Below are positions 28,561 through 37,793 of a stretch of DNA of 64,000 bases, piece after piece (positions within the stretch are counted from its first letter, which is position 1; each line of letters opens with the position of its first letter). The stretch is from Paenibacillus woosongensis (GTDB lineage Bacteria > Bacillota > Bacilli > Paenibacillales > Paenibacillaceae), in the NCBI RefSeq assembly GCF_030122845.1, contig NZ_CP126084.1:1922001-1986000 (forward strand), written 5' to 3'. The position numbers and the translations under genes are program-made. Under the pieces are notes generated by a model, which was not told the DNA's origin, did not search any database, and saw only the letters and a list, made by a program, of their open reading frames with translations.

Positions 28561-30813
28561 ATGAAAATAATTAAGCGTACAATAGCAGCAACGGCCATAG
28601 TGGGGATGTTAGTATCCTTCTTTCCGGAAAAGGAGCTTATGGCGCAACCAAACTTGCTTAACTCCGCAGTAAATCTAGAAAAGTTGGTGCAATCAGGCTT
28701 AATTAAAGGTAGCGGCCAGGGAGTAAATGAGCAATACTGGAATACTGGAGCCACTAAGATCCAGGGCGCTCTCCTGTATCTCCGTTTGATGGGACTCGAT
28801 CAAGAGGCACTAAGCTATGCGGGCGATATCACCTTTGAGGATGCAAAACAGGCAGGCAAACAGCTTGAGCCGGTGGTGGGTTACCTTAAGAATCATCCTT
28901 ACCTAGGCTGGATCGGATCCAATGATAATCGCTTTGAGCCGCAAGCTCCACTTACAGCAGAAGAGTATGCCAGAATATTGCTGAAGGCCCTTCGTAATGA
29001 AGAAGGCATAGACTACGCAACCGGATCGGCGGTCGCTTTCGCCGTAAAAAATGGGATAACATCTCTAGATGGAGCCAAGAAGTTAACGAATCGTCAAATG
29101 GCCGAAGCTGCTGCCCAGGCGCTTCAGAGTAAGCTTAATCATAATAATCTAACTCTCGAAGAGAGCTTGAGACTTACGCAAAATAGTGCGAAATATATGC
29201 CGGGCACGCTAAAGCAAACCAAGTATGGCCCGATTCAAGGTAATCTGGAAGCCGCCAGCATGACGTATAGCTGGCTTGGAGTTCCCTACGCCGAGAAGCC
29301 TGTCGGCGAACTTCGCTGGAAGGCTCCACAAGAGCCTAGGCCATGGACAGATACACTCAATACGCAACAATTTGCTAACAGCAGTCTGCAACTGGCGGGA
29401 GGCAAGACGATTGGCAATGAGGATTCATTATATTTAAATATTTGGCGTCCGGCTACGTCCAGTTCGAATTTGCCCGTTATGGTCTTTCTTCATGGCGGAG
29501 GAAATATGACCGGATCCGGCAAAGACTTTATTGGTGATCAATTAGCGCGGAATACCAACAGCATTATTATTACGGTCAACTACAGGCTGGGAGCGCTTGG
29601 CTTCTTTAAACATGAAGCACTGGTTACTGGGAATCCACTTGATGATTCGGGCAACTATGGTCTGCTTGACGCTCTCCGTGCCCTTGAGTGGGTGCAGGAT
29701 AATATCGCGGCATTTGGCGGTGACCCGGAAAATGTCACCTTATCTGGTCAATCTGCAGGAGGTAGAGATGTTCTAGCCCTATTGATATCACCGCTTGGCG
29801 AAGGCTTGTTCCAAAGAGCAATTGCCTTTAGTGGCGGGATGACAACATCCGCACCTGAGGACGGTGAAGCCAAGAGCAATGATGTGTTGATCCGCCTCGT
29901 GATGGAAGACGGTAAGGCTGCTTCCAAAGAAGCGGCACAAGCCTGGATTGCTCAACAGAAGCAAGAAGATTTAGCTAAATATTTGCGAGAGCAGCCAGCT
30001 GACCGGCTCGTGGAACTATTTGGATCTACCGCTATTCGTATGGAGCCGTTTCCTCATCTTTTCCGTGATGGAACAGTCATTCCGAAGGAAGGCTTTCAGG
30101 CGATCAAGAAGGGGGATTATAAAAAGATTCCGGTCATGTTGGGAAGCATGGAAACCGAATTCTCGGCTTTTACCTTCAACGATCCTTATTTTTCCCCTGC
30201 GGTTAGTGATGGTACTATTTTTACGGATTCAGCAAAGGCGGAGCAGTATACAGCCGCTCTAAAGTACGGAAGCGAGCTGTATGCGGGATTCAATGCTGAA
30301 AGAATCGCCGAGGTATTGACGATGCATGCCGACCAGCCTCCTGTATATGCCTATCGATTCGCTTGGGGAATTCAGCCGGGCGTTATTTCGGACAAACTTC
30401 GTCAATTAATTGGATCGACGCATGGAGCGGACATGGAGTTTTACACCGGCCATCCTACCGGCATAGCAGCTTATTTTCCAGAAGGCTATTTCAGTAAGGA
30501 GAATCAGCCTGGCCGAGATGAACTATCGAAGGCTATGGTTGCTTATTTGAAGTATTTTCTATATAATGGATTACCGAACAGTGGTGGATTATCTTCACAG
30601 GTCACATGGACACCATGGAATAGTGAAGTCGGTAAAGCTAAGATTTTGCGGTTGGATGCGAGCAGAACCCATGCAGACATTGAAATGTCAGCAGAATATT
30701 TTGAAGGCAAGGAAAAGGTTATGGAGCGGATGAAGGAAGAAATCTCGGAGGAAGCTTTCAAAGTTCTGGCGGACAACATATTGGATGGCCGGTTCTTCTG
30801 GGAGTTCGATTAG
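28561..30813 (+). CDS. Secreted type-B carboxylesterase with N-terminal SLH-like region
   Basis: A 750-aa exported protein. Residues 1-27 form a signal peptide (cleavage near LMA-QP). Residues about 35-190 contain degenerate S-layer-homology-like repeats, for example FAVKNGITSLDGAKKLTNRQ, which could hold it on the cell wall. From about residue 210 it is a type-B carboxylesterase/lipase: YGPIQGN, the GIPYA-like GVPYAEKPVG, NEDSLYLNIWRP, FLHGGG oxyanion loop and the nucleophile Ser398 in GQSAGG. The usual motif is GESAGG, so Gln replaces Glu. The acid and histidine residues lie in the C-terminal third (likely in THGADMEF). It has its own promoter. Confidence 0.85.
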   Translation: MKIIKRTIAATAIVGMLVSFFPEKELMAQPNLLNSAVNLEKLVQSGLIKGSGQGVNEQYWNTGATKIQGALLYLRLMGLDQEALSYAGDITFEDAKQAGKQLEPVVGYLKNHPYLGWIGSNDNRFEPQAPLTAEEYARILLKALRNEEGIDYATGSAVAFAVKNGITSLDGAKKLTNRQMAEAAAQALQSKLNHNNLTLEESLRLTQNSAKYMPGTLKQTKYGPIQGNLEAASMTYSWLGVPYAEKPVGELRWKAPQEPRPWTDTLNTQQFANSSLQLAGGKTIGNEDSLYLNIWRPATSSSNLPVMVFLHGGGNMTGSGKDFIGDQLARNTNSIIITVNYRLGALGFFKHEALVTGNPLDDSGNYGLLDALRALEWVQDNIAAFGGDPENVTLSGQSAGGRDVLALLISPLGEGLFQRAIAFSGGMTTSAPEDGEAKSNDVLIRLVMEDGKAASKEAAQAWIAQQKQEDLAKYLREQPADRLVELFGSTAIRMEPFPHLFRDGTVIPKEGFQAIKKGDYKKIPVMLGSMETEFSAFTFNDPYFSPAVSDGTIFTDSAKAEQYTAALKYGSELYAGFNAERIAEVLTMHADQPPVYAYRFAWGIQPGVISDKLRQLIGSTHGADMEFYTGHPTGIAAYFPEGYFSKENQPGRDELSKAMVAYLKYFLYNGLPNSGGLSSQVTWTPWNSEVGKAKILRLDASRTHADIEMSAEYFEGKEKVMERMKEEISEEAFKVLADNILDGRFFWEFD

Positions 30814-30840
30814 TCCATTCAATAGTAAGTTAAATGCTAG

Positions 30841-30870
30841 GCCCCTTTGCTATTTGCGGAGGGGCTGTTG
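30841..30870 (+). terminator. Weak hairpin after the carboxylesterase gene
   Basis: GCCCCT / AGGGGC with a 13-base loop, followed by TGTTGTT. A short stem with a poor T tract, so a weak terminator at best. The remaining 30871-31121 stretch is AT-rich with no recognisable gene or sigma-D promoter. Confidence 0.4.
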
Positions 30871-31121
30871 TTATGCATACTTCCTCGATAACCAACCGTC
30901 CATATTCAATCACTTCACGTTACATTCACTGTCATAATTTAAAAGAAAGGGGACAAAAATAAGAATTACAGCGAAATTTGTACACGTATAACTTGAGCCT
31001 CGTAGGTACAAACATACATACAAAAAAATACTAGAGAGAGAAACAATATTTCGGAAATGGAGTTGCATTAGAGATAGAAGCCATCAGATCATTATTTAGC
31101 AAAATTGTCGGTAATTTTAAA

Positions 31122-33062
31122 GTGAAGTTGTTTATATCCATTGGGATCATACTTCTAATCCCGTCATTAGTAGTTGGTATTTTGGCCACACAGAGCGCTA
31201 GAAACGGAATTCAAGAGCAAATTACGCAGAGTGCCACCGAATCTATTAAGCTTGTTGATTCCATGATTAACGATCTCGTTCAGCCGAAACTGCACGATGC
31301 CGATATTTTCGCGAAGAAGTTGCAAGGAAACTTGCTTGGGGAGGATGTGTTTGCGGGTACACGATCTTCGTTTGAGCAATATGCTGAACTTCATCCTGAG
31401 ACAAGCCGTATTTATTATGGAACGAAGGAAGGGAAGTTCCTGATTGTGCCCGATGCGCAAATGAACGACTTCGACCCGCGAGAAAGGCCTTGGTATGAAG
31501 AGGCAATGAAAGAGCCGGGAAAAGCTGTAGTGAGTCGTCCGTATATATCCGCTGATGATAATAAGGAAATTACAATTTCGGTATCTATGGCTGCAACAGA
31601 TGGTTCAGGAGTTTTCGGAATCGACTTGAAGTTGGAAAATATAAGAGAGACCTTCAGCGGGATTAAAGTTGGAAAGGAAGGCTACGCTATACTTTTGGAT
31701 GGTGAACAGCATTATATCGTTCATCCTGTCCATAACGCCGGAGAGAAAGCTGCAGATTCTGCAGAACAGAAAATGTATGACAGCGATTATGGCGAGTACA
31801 CTTTTGTCGTCGACGGCGAGCAGAAATATATGACGTATATAACTAATGCGCTGACCGGATGGAAAATTGGGGGTACAATTTATTTATCCGAGATCGATGC
31901 AGCCGCGAAGCCCATCATTTATAACACGCTGCTTACCGGAGTTATTTGTCTTCTCGTAGGATTCGTTTTTATATATCTCATGATTCAGTCGATAATTAAG
32001 CCGATTCGCAGGTTGAAAGAGCAGGCCGAAAGCGTAAGTGAAGGGGATTTAACCCAGGTCATCCAGGTGAAGTCCAATGACGAAATTGGCGATTTGGCCG
32101 CGGCATTTCAAGTCATGCAGCAGAAGCTTCGAAGCTTGATTGGCAAGGTAGGGGAAGGAGCCGAGCAAGTTGCTCGCTCATCCGGCGAACTGACTTCAAG
32201 CTCTGAGCAGACCGCAGAAACAAGTCATCATATAGCACAAGCGGTGCAGGAAATAGCCAGCGGAGCCGAGCGTCAAACAATGGGGTTGGAGCAAAATACG
32301 TCGGCGCTTGATGAGATCGCGCAGGGAGTGATGCTGATTGCCGAGCGCACGAGCGCCGTTGCCGAATTAGCAAAACACTCATCGGCACAAGCGGAGGAAG
32401 GCAGCCGTGCGGTTGAGCAGACAGGCAGCCAAATGGGCTCTATTTATCAAACAGTTGATCAGTCCAGCAGTAAGATCCGCTCGCTGCATGAGCGCACGCG
32501 TGAAATCGGCGAGATTACGAAGCTGATTGGGGAAATAGCCGGCCAGACGAATCTGCTGGCCTTGAATGCAGCCATTGAAGCGGCGCGCGCTGGTGAGCAC
32601 GGCAGCGGCTTTGCGGTTGTGGCTGGCGAGGTACGCAAGCTGGCGGAGCAATCGGCAACGGCCGCATTGCAAATCACGGGGCTCATCGAAGGCATTCAGC
32701 AGGATGCCGAGGAATCTGTACAGACGATGACCCAGGTGACGGCAGAGGTCGAAGAAGGGCTCAACATATCTGTCCTCACAATGCAGCGTCTTGAACAGGC
32801 TATGGGCGGTATCCGCGAGACGACGCCGCAGATCGCCGAAATTGCCGCGACCGCGCAGCAAATTTCAGCGAGCGTCCAGCAGATTGTGGCGACGGCAAAT
32901 GAGCTGGCAATGATCGCTACCGGCAATGCCTCAGCCGCGCAGGAGGTTGCCGCATCCTCCGAGGAGCAGCTGGCAGCGATGGAGCAGATCTCCTCGTCCG
33001 CGGTTATGCTTGCGGAGATGGCAGCCGAATTGAAGCAGACGATCGGGCATTTCAAATACTAG
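31122..33062 (+). CDS. Methyl-accepting chemotaxis protein with Cache sensor
   Basis: A 646-aa transmembrane chemoreceptor. A membrane helix at the start and another near residues 265-290 flank an extracellular double-Cache domain (motifs [31 protein letters not shown]). A HAMP domain follows, then the MCP signalling domain with the conserved hairpin tip [20 protein letters not shown]. The terminal region has Glu/Gln pairs for methylation. GTG 31122 has no ribosome-binding site. The frame is open upstream to 31035, and an upstream start at ATA 31074, 11 bases after GGAG, would add 16 residues typical of such receptors. Confidence 0.92.
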   Translation: MKLFISIGIILLIPSLVVGILATQSARNGIQEQITQSATESIKLVDSMINDLVQPKLHDADIFAKKLQGNLLGEDVFAGTRSSFEQYAELHPETSRIYYGTKEGKFLIVPDAQMNDFDPRERPWYEEAMKEPGKAVVSRPYISADDNKEITISVSMAATDGSGVFGIDLKLENIRETFSGIKVGKEGYAILLDGEQHYIVHPVHNAGEKAADSAEQKMYDSDYGEYTFVVDGEQKYMTYITNALTGWKIGGTIYLSEIDAAAKPIIYNTLLTGVICLLVGFVFIYLMIQSIIKPIRRLKEQAESVSEGDLTQVIQVKSNDEIGDLAAAFQVMQQKLRSLIGKVGEGAEQVARSSGELTSSSEQTAETSHHIAQAVQEIASGAERQTMGLEQNTSALDEIAQGVMLIAERTSAVAELAKHSSAQAEEGSRAVEQTGSQMGSIYQTVDQSSSKIRSLHERTREIGEITKLIGEIAGQTNLLALNAAIEAARAGEHGSGFAVVAGEVRKLAEQSATAALQITGLIEGIQQDAEESVQTMTQVTAEVEEGLNISVLTMQRLEQAMGGIRETTPQIAEIAATAQQISASVQQIVATANELAMIATGNASAAQEVAASSEEQLAAMEQISSSAVMLAEMAAELKQTIGHFKY

Positions 33063-33091
33063 AACGAACACGGTGGAACATCATGCAAGTG

Positions 33092-33137
33092 AAGCAAGGA
33101 TCAAGCTGGCAAATCGGCTGATCCTTGCTTTATTTTT
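33092..33137 (+). terminator. Strong terminator after the chemoreceptor gene
   Basis: A 12-bp perfect stem AAGCAAGGATCA / TGATCCTTGCTT with TATTTTT tail. Confidence 0.9.
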
Positions 33138-33259
33138 AGAGAATCAGCCGCTACAATGATATTTGTTGCATGATTGCGGCGAAACCCCCTCATATTTCAA
33201 TAATTCACAGAATGTTAACAACTTGAGGGTTTAATTAGCCCACAATCGTCATCAAAGCC

Positions 33260-33279
33260 TCATAATTATGAGATATACT
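33260..33279 (+). promoter_or_regulatory. Palindrome abutting a -10 box, upstream of small secreted protein
   Basis: TCATAATTATGA at 33260-33271 is a perfect 12-bp palindrome ending 2 bases before TATACT at 33274-33279, a likely -10 box. A good -35 is not evident, so the promoter may need an activator, or the palindrome may be a repressor site. Confidence 0.4.
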
Positions 33280-33302
33280 GCCTGGTAAGGGAGGGAATAG
33301 CT

Positions 33303-33620
33303 ATAAAAAAGACAAGCATTGCCTTGACGCTAGTTGCGCTGATCTTGTTAAGCCTGTTCTTTATCCCGATCAACGTCAAGCCTTCAGGGCAGACGCGAAT
33401 GATTCTGGATCATACTCTGCATGTATACGTATCGCCGCCTTGCTTCGACGTTGCCCAGGTGACGAACAATATAGCAGAGTCTACACTTAACAGGGCCAGA
33501 GAGCTGCAATATGATGCAGATGCTCAATGTACGACGGATTCGCTAATGAGCAAGAAGATGAGTGTGATGGATGCTTTACTAAGCAGTCTTGGCATCATAA
33601 AAGGACCATGGAATTGGTAA
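33303..33620 (+). CDS. Small exported protein of unknown function; likely ATA start
   Basis: About 105 aa. The N-terminus from ATA 33303 reads as a lysine pair followed by a hydrophobic helix, a classic signal peptide or anchor. AAGGGAGGG at 33287-33295 is 7 bases upstream of this ATA. The first standard start, TTG 33324, would be 28 bases from it and lose the lysines. The mature part has two cysteines (SPPCFDV and AQCTTD) and ends KGPWNW. I do not recognise a family. It lies 30 bases before a YtkA-like lipoprotein, so it probably belongs to the extracytoplasmic redox/copper group that follows. Confidence 0.6.
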   Translation: MKKTSIALTLVALILLSLFFIPINVKPSGQTRMILDHTLHVYVSPPCFDVAQVTNNIAESTLNRARELQYDADAQCTTDSLMSKKMSVMDALLSSLGIIKGPWNW

Positions 33621-33650
33621 TGATTATGTTAAGAAGGGGTTCAGAACAAT

Positions 33651-34112
33651 ATGAAAAGATGGACGATTGCATGTCTCGTGCTTATGATCGTTATTCTCGC
33701 AGGATGCTCCTCTGCGGGCAGCCAGACAGGAATGCCGGACGGGATTCCCGAAATTATTGATGTACAAATCCAAAGTGAGCCTGAGAAGCTGAATCCCGGG
33801 GAGCCGGCTAGAATTCAAGCCAAGGTTACTCAGGGTGGTGAAGAAGTGACCGATGCCAAATCCGTAACTTTCGAAGTGTGGCTTAGCGGTAGCGATACGC
33901 ACGAAATGCTGGAGGGCACGCACGCTGGAAATGGAGTCTACAGTATTGACAAAACCTTTGAGCAGGATGGAGTTTACAATGTCATCGCGCACGTGACGGC
34001 TCGGGATATGCATAATATGCCGCGGAAGCAGCTTATCGTCGGCGAGGTGACGGAAGACGAAATCGAACAAGCAAAGGATTCGCTCTACGATAAGAGCTCT
34101 CATATGGACTAA
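33651..34112 (+). CDS. YtkA/FixH-like lipoprotein
   Basis: A 153-aa lipoprotein with an LAGC lipobox (Cys19) and a single immunoglobulin-like YtkA/FixH domain (about 35-130). It has the pattern INPGEPA-IQAKVTQGG, VWLSG, GVYSI and DGVYNVIAHV. Members lie near cytochrome oxidase or copper-handling genes and are thought to help copper insertion. His and Met residues around TARDMHNMPRK could bind metal. AAGGGG lies upstream of the ATG. It is followed by cytochrome c and SCO1 genes, consistent with assembly of an extracytoplasmic copper enzyme. Confidence 0.8.
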   Translation: MKRWTIACLVLMIVILAGCSSAGSQTGMPDGIPEIIDVQIQSEPEKLNPGEPARIQAKVTQGGEEVTDAKSVTFEVWLSGSDTHEMLEGTHAGNGVYSIDKTFEQDGVYNVIAHVTARDMHNMPRKQLIVGEVTEDEIEQAKDSLYDKSSHMD

Positions 34113-34135
34113 ATATCGATAAGGAGAGAACGCGA

Positions 34136-34510
34136 ATGAGAACGGGAAAAGGACCGCTGCTGCTGCTTGTAATGGCATTCGTTTTACTGGCTGTAACCGC
34201 TTGCGGTCAATCGGCTTCGACGGATAGCGGCTCGGCCTCCTCGCCAGCCGGAAGTAAGGCCGATGCCAAGCCGACGCTAATCTACAAACAGAGCTGTGCC
34301 AGCTGCCACGCCGTTGACCTTAGCGGAAAGGTAGGGCCAAGCCTGCAGGAAATCGGCTCCAAACTGAGCGAGGAAGAAATTTACGAGGCGATCAGTTCGG
34401 GAAGGCCGGGGATGCCCCCTTTCGAGAAGAGGCTGAAGACCGAGGAAATCCAGGCATTGGCTGCTTGGCTCGCCAACCATACGGCTGCTGATGAAGGGGC
34501 GGACCAATGA
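34136..34510 (+). CDS. Lipoprotein cytochrome c (class I)
   Basis: A 124-aa membrane-tethered c-type cytochrome. Cys23 in the TAC lipobox is lipidated. A Ser/Ala-rich linker leads to a small haem domain with CASCH at residues 54-58 and the distal methionine Met93 in GRPGMPPF. It resembles cytochrome c551/CccB-type and NosC-type electron carriers. AAGGAG precedes the ATG. The SCO1 gene overlaps its end by 4 bases. It likely passes electrons to an oxidase or copper reductase outside this window. Confidence 0.92.
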   Translation: MRTGKGPLLLLVMAFVLLAVTACGQSASTDSGSASSPAGSKADAKPTLIYKQSCASCHAVDLSGKVGPSLQEIGSKLSEEEIYEAISSGRPGMPPFEKRLKTEEIQALAAWLANHTAADEGADQ

Positions 34511-35103
34511 AGCGTACGAAGCGGATCATTGATATCGGAATTATTGCCTTGCTTGTTGTTGCTGCTATCGGACTGCTTGCTTTCTCCTGGGGAGGGGGCA
34601 AGCCGAATGATCTCAGCATACCGGTGGGATCATTCGAGTTCACCGACCAGGACGGCGGCCAGGTAGGTCTGGACGATTTAAAGGGCAAGGTTTGGGTCGC
34701 CCATTTCATGTTCACGAATTGCTCTACTGTATGTCCGACCCTTACTGCGAACATGGCAAAGCTGCAAAGCGAGATTAAGTCGGCCGGTCTTAAAGCGGAT
34801 CTCGTATCGTTTTCTGTCGACCCCGAGAAGGACACGCCGGAAGCCTTGAAGACGTACATCGGCAAGTTTACGGATGATTTGAGCAACTGGCATGCTTTGA
34901 CTGGCTATTCGTTTGAGGACATTCAGGCCTTTGGTCAACTGAGCTTTAAGACTGCCATCCAGAAGGATGCTATTGGGGATCAGGTCATTCACGGCATTTC
35001 CTTTTATCTTGTGGATGCTTCGGGAACCATCGTGACGAAATACGACGGGCAGGATCCGCCTTACAGCCAAATTATTAAACATATCAAAGCGTTATCCCGT
35101 TGA
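34507..35103 (+). CDS. SCO1/SenC family copper chaperone
   Basis: A 198-aa protein with one N-terminal helix (8-28) and a thioredoxin fold outside the cell. Copper ligands are Cys72 and Cys76 in CSTVC and His162 in VIHGISF. SCO proteins mature the CuA centre of cytochrome c oxidase, and similar proteins occur in nitrous oxide reductase loci because NosZ also has CuA. It overlaps the cytochrome c stop (ATGA) and its 3' end overlaps the convergent flippase gene by 12 bases. Confidence 0.92.
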   Translation: MKRTKRIIDIGIIALLVVAAIGLLAFSWGGGKPNDLSIPVGSFEFTDQDGGQVGLDDLKGKVWVAHFMFTNCSTVCPTLTANMAKLQSEIKSAGLKADLVSFSVDPEKDTPEALKTYIGKFTDDLSNWHALTGYSFEDIQAFGQLSFKTAIQKDAIGDQVIHGISFYLVDASGTIVTKYDGQDPPYSQIIKHIKALSR

Positions 35104-36582
35104 TAATTTACCTTTAAACCGAATGAATAAGAAGGCGCCGGCAGCCGAGAAGAACAGCACGGTTTGCAGCATGAAGCCGGATAAGCTGTCAGAGCCGCTC
35201 CCCCAGTGCTTTGAGATCAATTGGACCAGGAGCATGGAACCGATTAATATCAAAGCGTCTATAATGAGAGCGGGGAGCAGCCGGACTATGCGGGCCAGCT
35301 TGAACTTTAAGGCATATAAATTAACGAGTGCAGAAATCATCTCCATGGCCAGAATGCCGATCGCTGCCCCGATATAACCCCAGCCAGGGATCGCTATAAG
35401 CACATATTGGATGACGATGGAGCAGCTTATTCCGGCAAGCAAACCAAAGAAGGTTATTTTCTTGATATCCTGCGACCACAAAATGCTCGTGGATAGTTCG
35501 CGAAAGCCGACGATGACGGGAAGAAGGGCTAAATAACGAATGGGCTCTGCCGCCTCGGAAGTATTAAAAATAAACGTCGCCAGTTCAGGAGCGCATACAT
35601 ATATGTATATGGCCGCGGTTAATCCCCACAGCCAGGCTGCCTCCAGGGATAAGTAGAGCAGCCTGCGGAAGTCGGTCCAGAGTTTCTGTTGGGAGTAGCT
35701 GGCCAAGCGCATAGTGACGGTATGGCTTAGAGCCTGGGTGACAAGCGTAGGCGTGTAGGCCATGATGGCGGCCATTCCGGTTATTACACCGTACATGGCG
35801 GTTGCCCGGGAGGTGTCGTAGCCGGCAACCATCAGCCGGCCCGGGATCAGAATCGCGTCGATGAAATCGGAGGCTGGGATGAGAAGGCGCGTCAGCGAAA
35901 TAATGAAGGATGCTTTAAATAGCCAGACGAACGGCAGCTGGCGGACAGATACCGATGCTGCCGGGTTCTTTCGCTGATCAGTGGACACATATAGCGTAAG
36001 CAGCGTGTAAGAGACGAGGACGCCGATAAATGCAGCCAGCACCCCTCCGCCAACTGCAATATGTATGCCTTGGGGCAATAGGCAGCCGACGATGATCAGC
36101 ATGAAGAGAATTCGGCTTCCCTGCTCTGTCAATTCAGACAAGGCGATGATGTTGAACCGTTCCAGCCCCTGCAAATATCCTCTCAGCAAACCCAATAATG
36201 GAGCCGCGAAAATAGCCGGCGCCAGGTTCTGCAAAGCATATTGCAGATCCGGATTCCCCAACATGCTGGAAAGCGCGGGGGAATTCCAGAAGACGATCAT
36301 GCTCAAAATCCCCCCGAATAGCACAAGAAAGAGGGAGACCCACTTAAAAAAATGCCAACCGAACCATGGCTTTTTTGCGGTAATAATGGCCAGGGCAGTT
36401 GGCAATCCTCCGGAAATCATAAGCAGCAGCCCATATAAGGAATAAGCGATTTGGTACAATCCGATACCTTCAGCACCTACGAGTCTCGTCAAGACGACGC
36501 GCCCGATAAGGCCGATCAATTTTACGACGGCCATTGCCCCGGCTCTTATCGCGGATTGCTTTAACAGGCGGGATAGTTTCAT
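35092..36582 (-). CDS. Polysaccharide/lipid flippase, SpoVB-like
   Basis: A 496-aa membrane protein with about 12-14 helices, in the oligosaccharide flippase/MATE-like group. The opening RAGAMAVVKLIGLIGRVVLTRLVG and the following EGIGLYQIAYS resemble SpoVB and its relatives, shown here as two separate blocks. SpoVB-type proteins move lipid-linked precursors for cortex or exopolysaccharide; which one applies is not clear. The stop overlaps the SCO1 gene tail-to-tail by 12 bases, with no separate terminator visible between them. It begins about 83 bases before the amidase gene's end on the same strand. Confidence 0.82.
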   Translation of the reverse strand: MKLSRLLKQSAIRAGAMAVVKLIGLIGRVVLTRLVGAEGIGLYQIAYSLYGLLLMISGGLPTALAIITAKKPWFGWHFFKWVSLFLVLFGGILSMIVFWNSPALSSMLGNPDLQYALQNLAPAIFAAPLLGLLRGYLQGLERFNIIALSELTEQGSRILFMLIIVGCLLPQGIHIAVGGGVLAAFIGVLVSYTLLTLYVSTDQRKNPAASVSVRQLPFVWLFKASFIISLTRLLIPASDFIDAILIPGRLMVAGYDTSRATAMYGVITGMAAIMAYTPTLVTQALSHTVTMRLASYSQQKLWTDFRRLLYLSLEAAWLWGLTAAIYIYVCAPELATFIFNTSEAAEPIRYLALLPVIVGFRELSTSILWSQDIKKITFFGLLAGISCSIVIQYVLIAIPGWGYIGAAIGILAMEMISALVNLYALKFKLARIVRLLPALIIDALILIGSMLLVQLISKHWGSGSDSLSGFMLQTVLFFSAAGAFLFIRFKGKLSTG

Positions 36583-36665
36583 AAGTCCTCCAGTTTAGCG
36601 TCGATATCTTCAATTTCCATTGTATGACGTTAAACTGCAGTTATGCTGACAAGCCCGCATATACA

Positions 36666-37793
36666 TTAGTCTCTAATGTGTACCAGTAAGTATTTGGTAT
36701 GCTGATCCCACCCCAGGTCAAAGGGAACGCGATAACGGTCGGCCGAGTGCGAATTGACGAGGGGATAGCCGTAATCGTCGAATCCTACCACGATGGAGAA
36801 GTGATCCACATCGCTGCCGCTAATGATATATCCGATCAAATCGCCTGGCTGAATATGTGAAATTGCTCCATCCGGATATTTGGCCGAAGGAGCGACAATA
36901 TCCCGGAATTGTCCCCTGGCAAGCAGTTTTCCGTATCCGGAATATATCAGGAAATTATAGAAGGAATCCGTCCGGATCCACGCTTCGCTTCCGCCCTTCT
37001 TGGCAAAATATCGCCATGATCCGGTCATCGGCAGCCCTCCGCCTTCTTTTTCGTCGCCAACCGCCTGTGAAGCGAAATTGGTACAATCGCCGCCCTTGCC
37101 GGAGTAATCGGCATATTTGCGGTTATACCTGTGATTATTGCCGGCGCCCCAGGCTGTTCCCGCATATTTATTCGCATACTCCACGGCACGGGCCCGGCGG
37201 TATTTTTTGCCGTCCACGGGCTGCTGCCGATAATTGACAGAAGGGGAGGTTCCGTCATCCGTCACCGCAATTTTGTTTGGATTCTCGTCCAGAGGGTCCA
37301 GATACCATTCCTTATGGACCTTCCAGTCGTCATCCAGCTTCTTTAATGTAAGATAATGTTCAGTTCCGATTCCGAACGACTGAACGGGCACATTTTTGTT
37401 GGTATAGGTGTAATCCACCTTCAAGGAATGAACCAGGGATATTTTTGCTGTATCCTTTGAGGTTCTCAGACGCACGATTCGTATTTCGCTATTGGCCTTA
37501 AGGAGCTTGATTGCCCTCTTGATCGCCCATTCGTTAAGATAATTCGTTCGGTTAACTTCATTGTGGAGAGCGTGCTTGCTCACTTTGTTGTCATGAAGAT
37601 AAAGTTCTTTTAATCCATCAGTCTCCCGGCTGACAAGAATGTCAGCTCTCTGCTTGTACAGCTTATCCAGAAAGGCGCGCACCTCTTGTTCCTCTTGATC
37701 GCCCGAAGCCGCATAAACCTCCGCTTTGCAGGAAAGTAAAGTCATGCAGAGGATAAGGATGGCTGCTACAAATTTATTGGTCAAGTTCATCAT
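36666..37793 (-). CDS. Exported Amidase_6 domain protein
   Basis: A 375-aa secreted protein. The N-terminus is a signal peptide (cleavage near YAA-SG). Residues about 25-180 look like a linker or NTF2-like region. The C-terminal putative amidase domain (Amidase_6) shows RARAVEYANKYAG, GDCTNFASQAV with the probable catalytic cysteine, and DHFSIVVGF with a histidine. It may cleave a cell-wall or peptide amide bond. I chose the ATG at 37793 (GGACGG upstream), which overlaps the sortase gene by 20 bases, so the two are co-translated. Its true substrate is not known. Confidence 0.82.
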   Translation of the reverse strand: MMNLTNKFVAAILILCMTLLSCKAEVYAASGDQEEQEVRAFLDKLYKQRADILVSRETDGLKELYLHDNKVSKHALHNEVNRTNYLNEWAIKRAIKLLKANSEIRIVRLRTSKDTAKISLVHSLKVDYTYTNKNVPVQSFGIGTEHYLTLKKLDDDWKVHKEWYLDPLDENPNKIAVTDDGTSPSVNYRQQPVDGKKYRRARAVEYANKYAGTAWGAGNNHRYNRKYADYSGKGGDCTNFASQAVGDEKEGGGLPMTGSWRYFAKKGGSEAWIRTDSFYNFLIYSGYGKLLARGQFRDIVAPSAKYPDGAISHIQPGDLIGYIISGSDVDHFSIVVGFDDYGYPLVNSHSADRYRVPFDLGWDQHTKYLLVHIRD

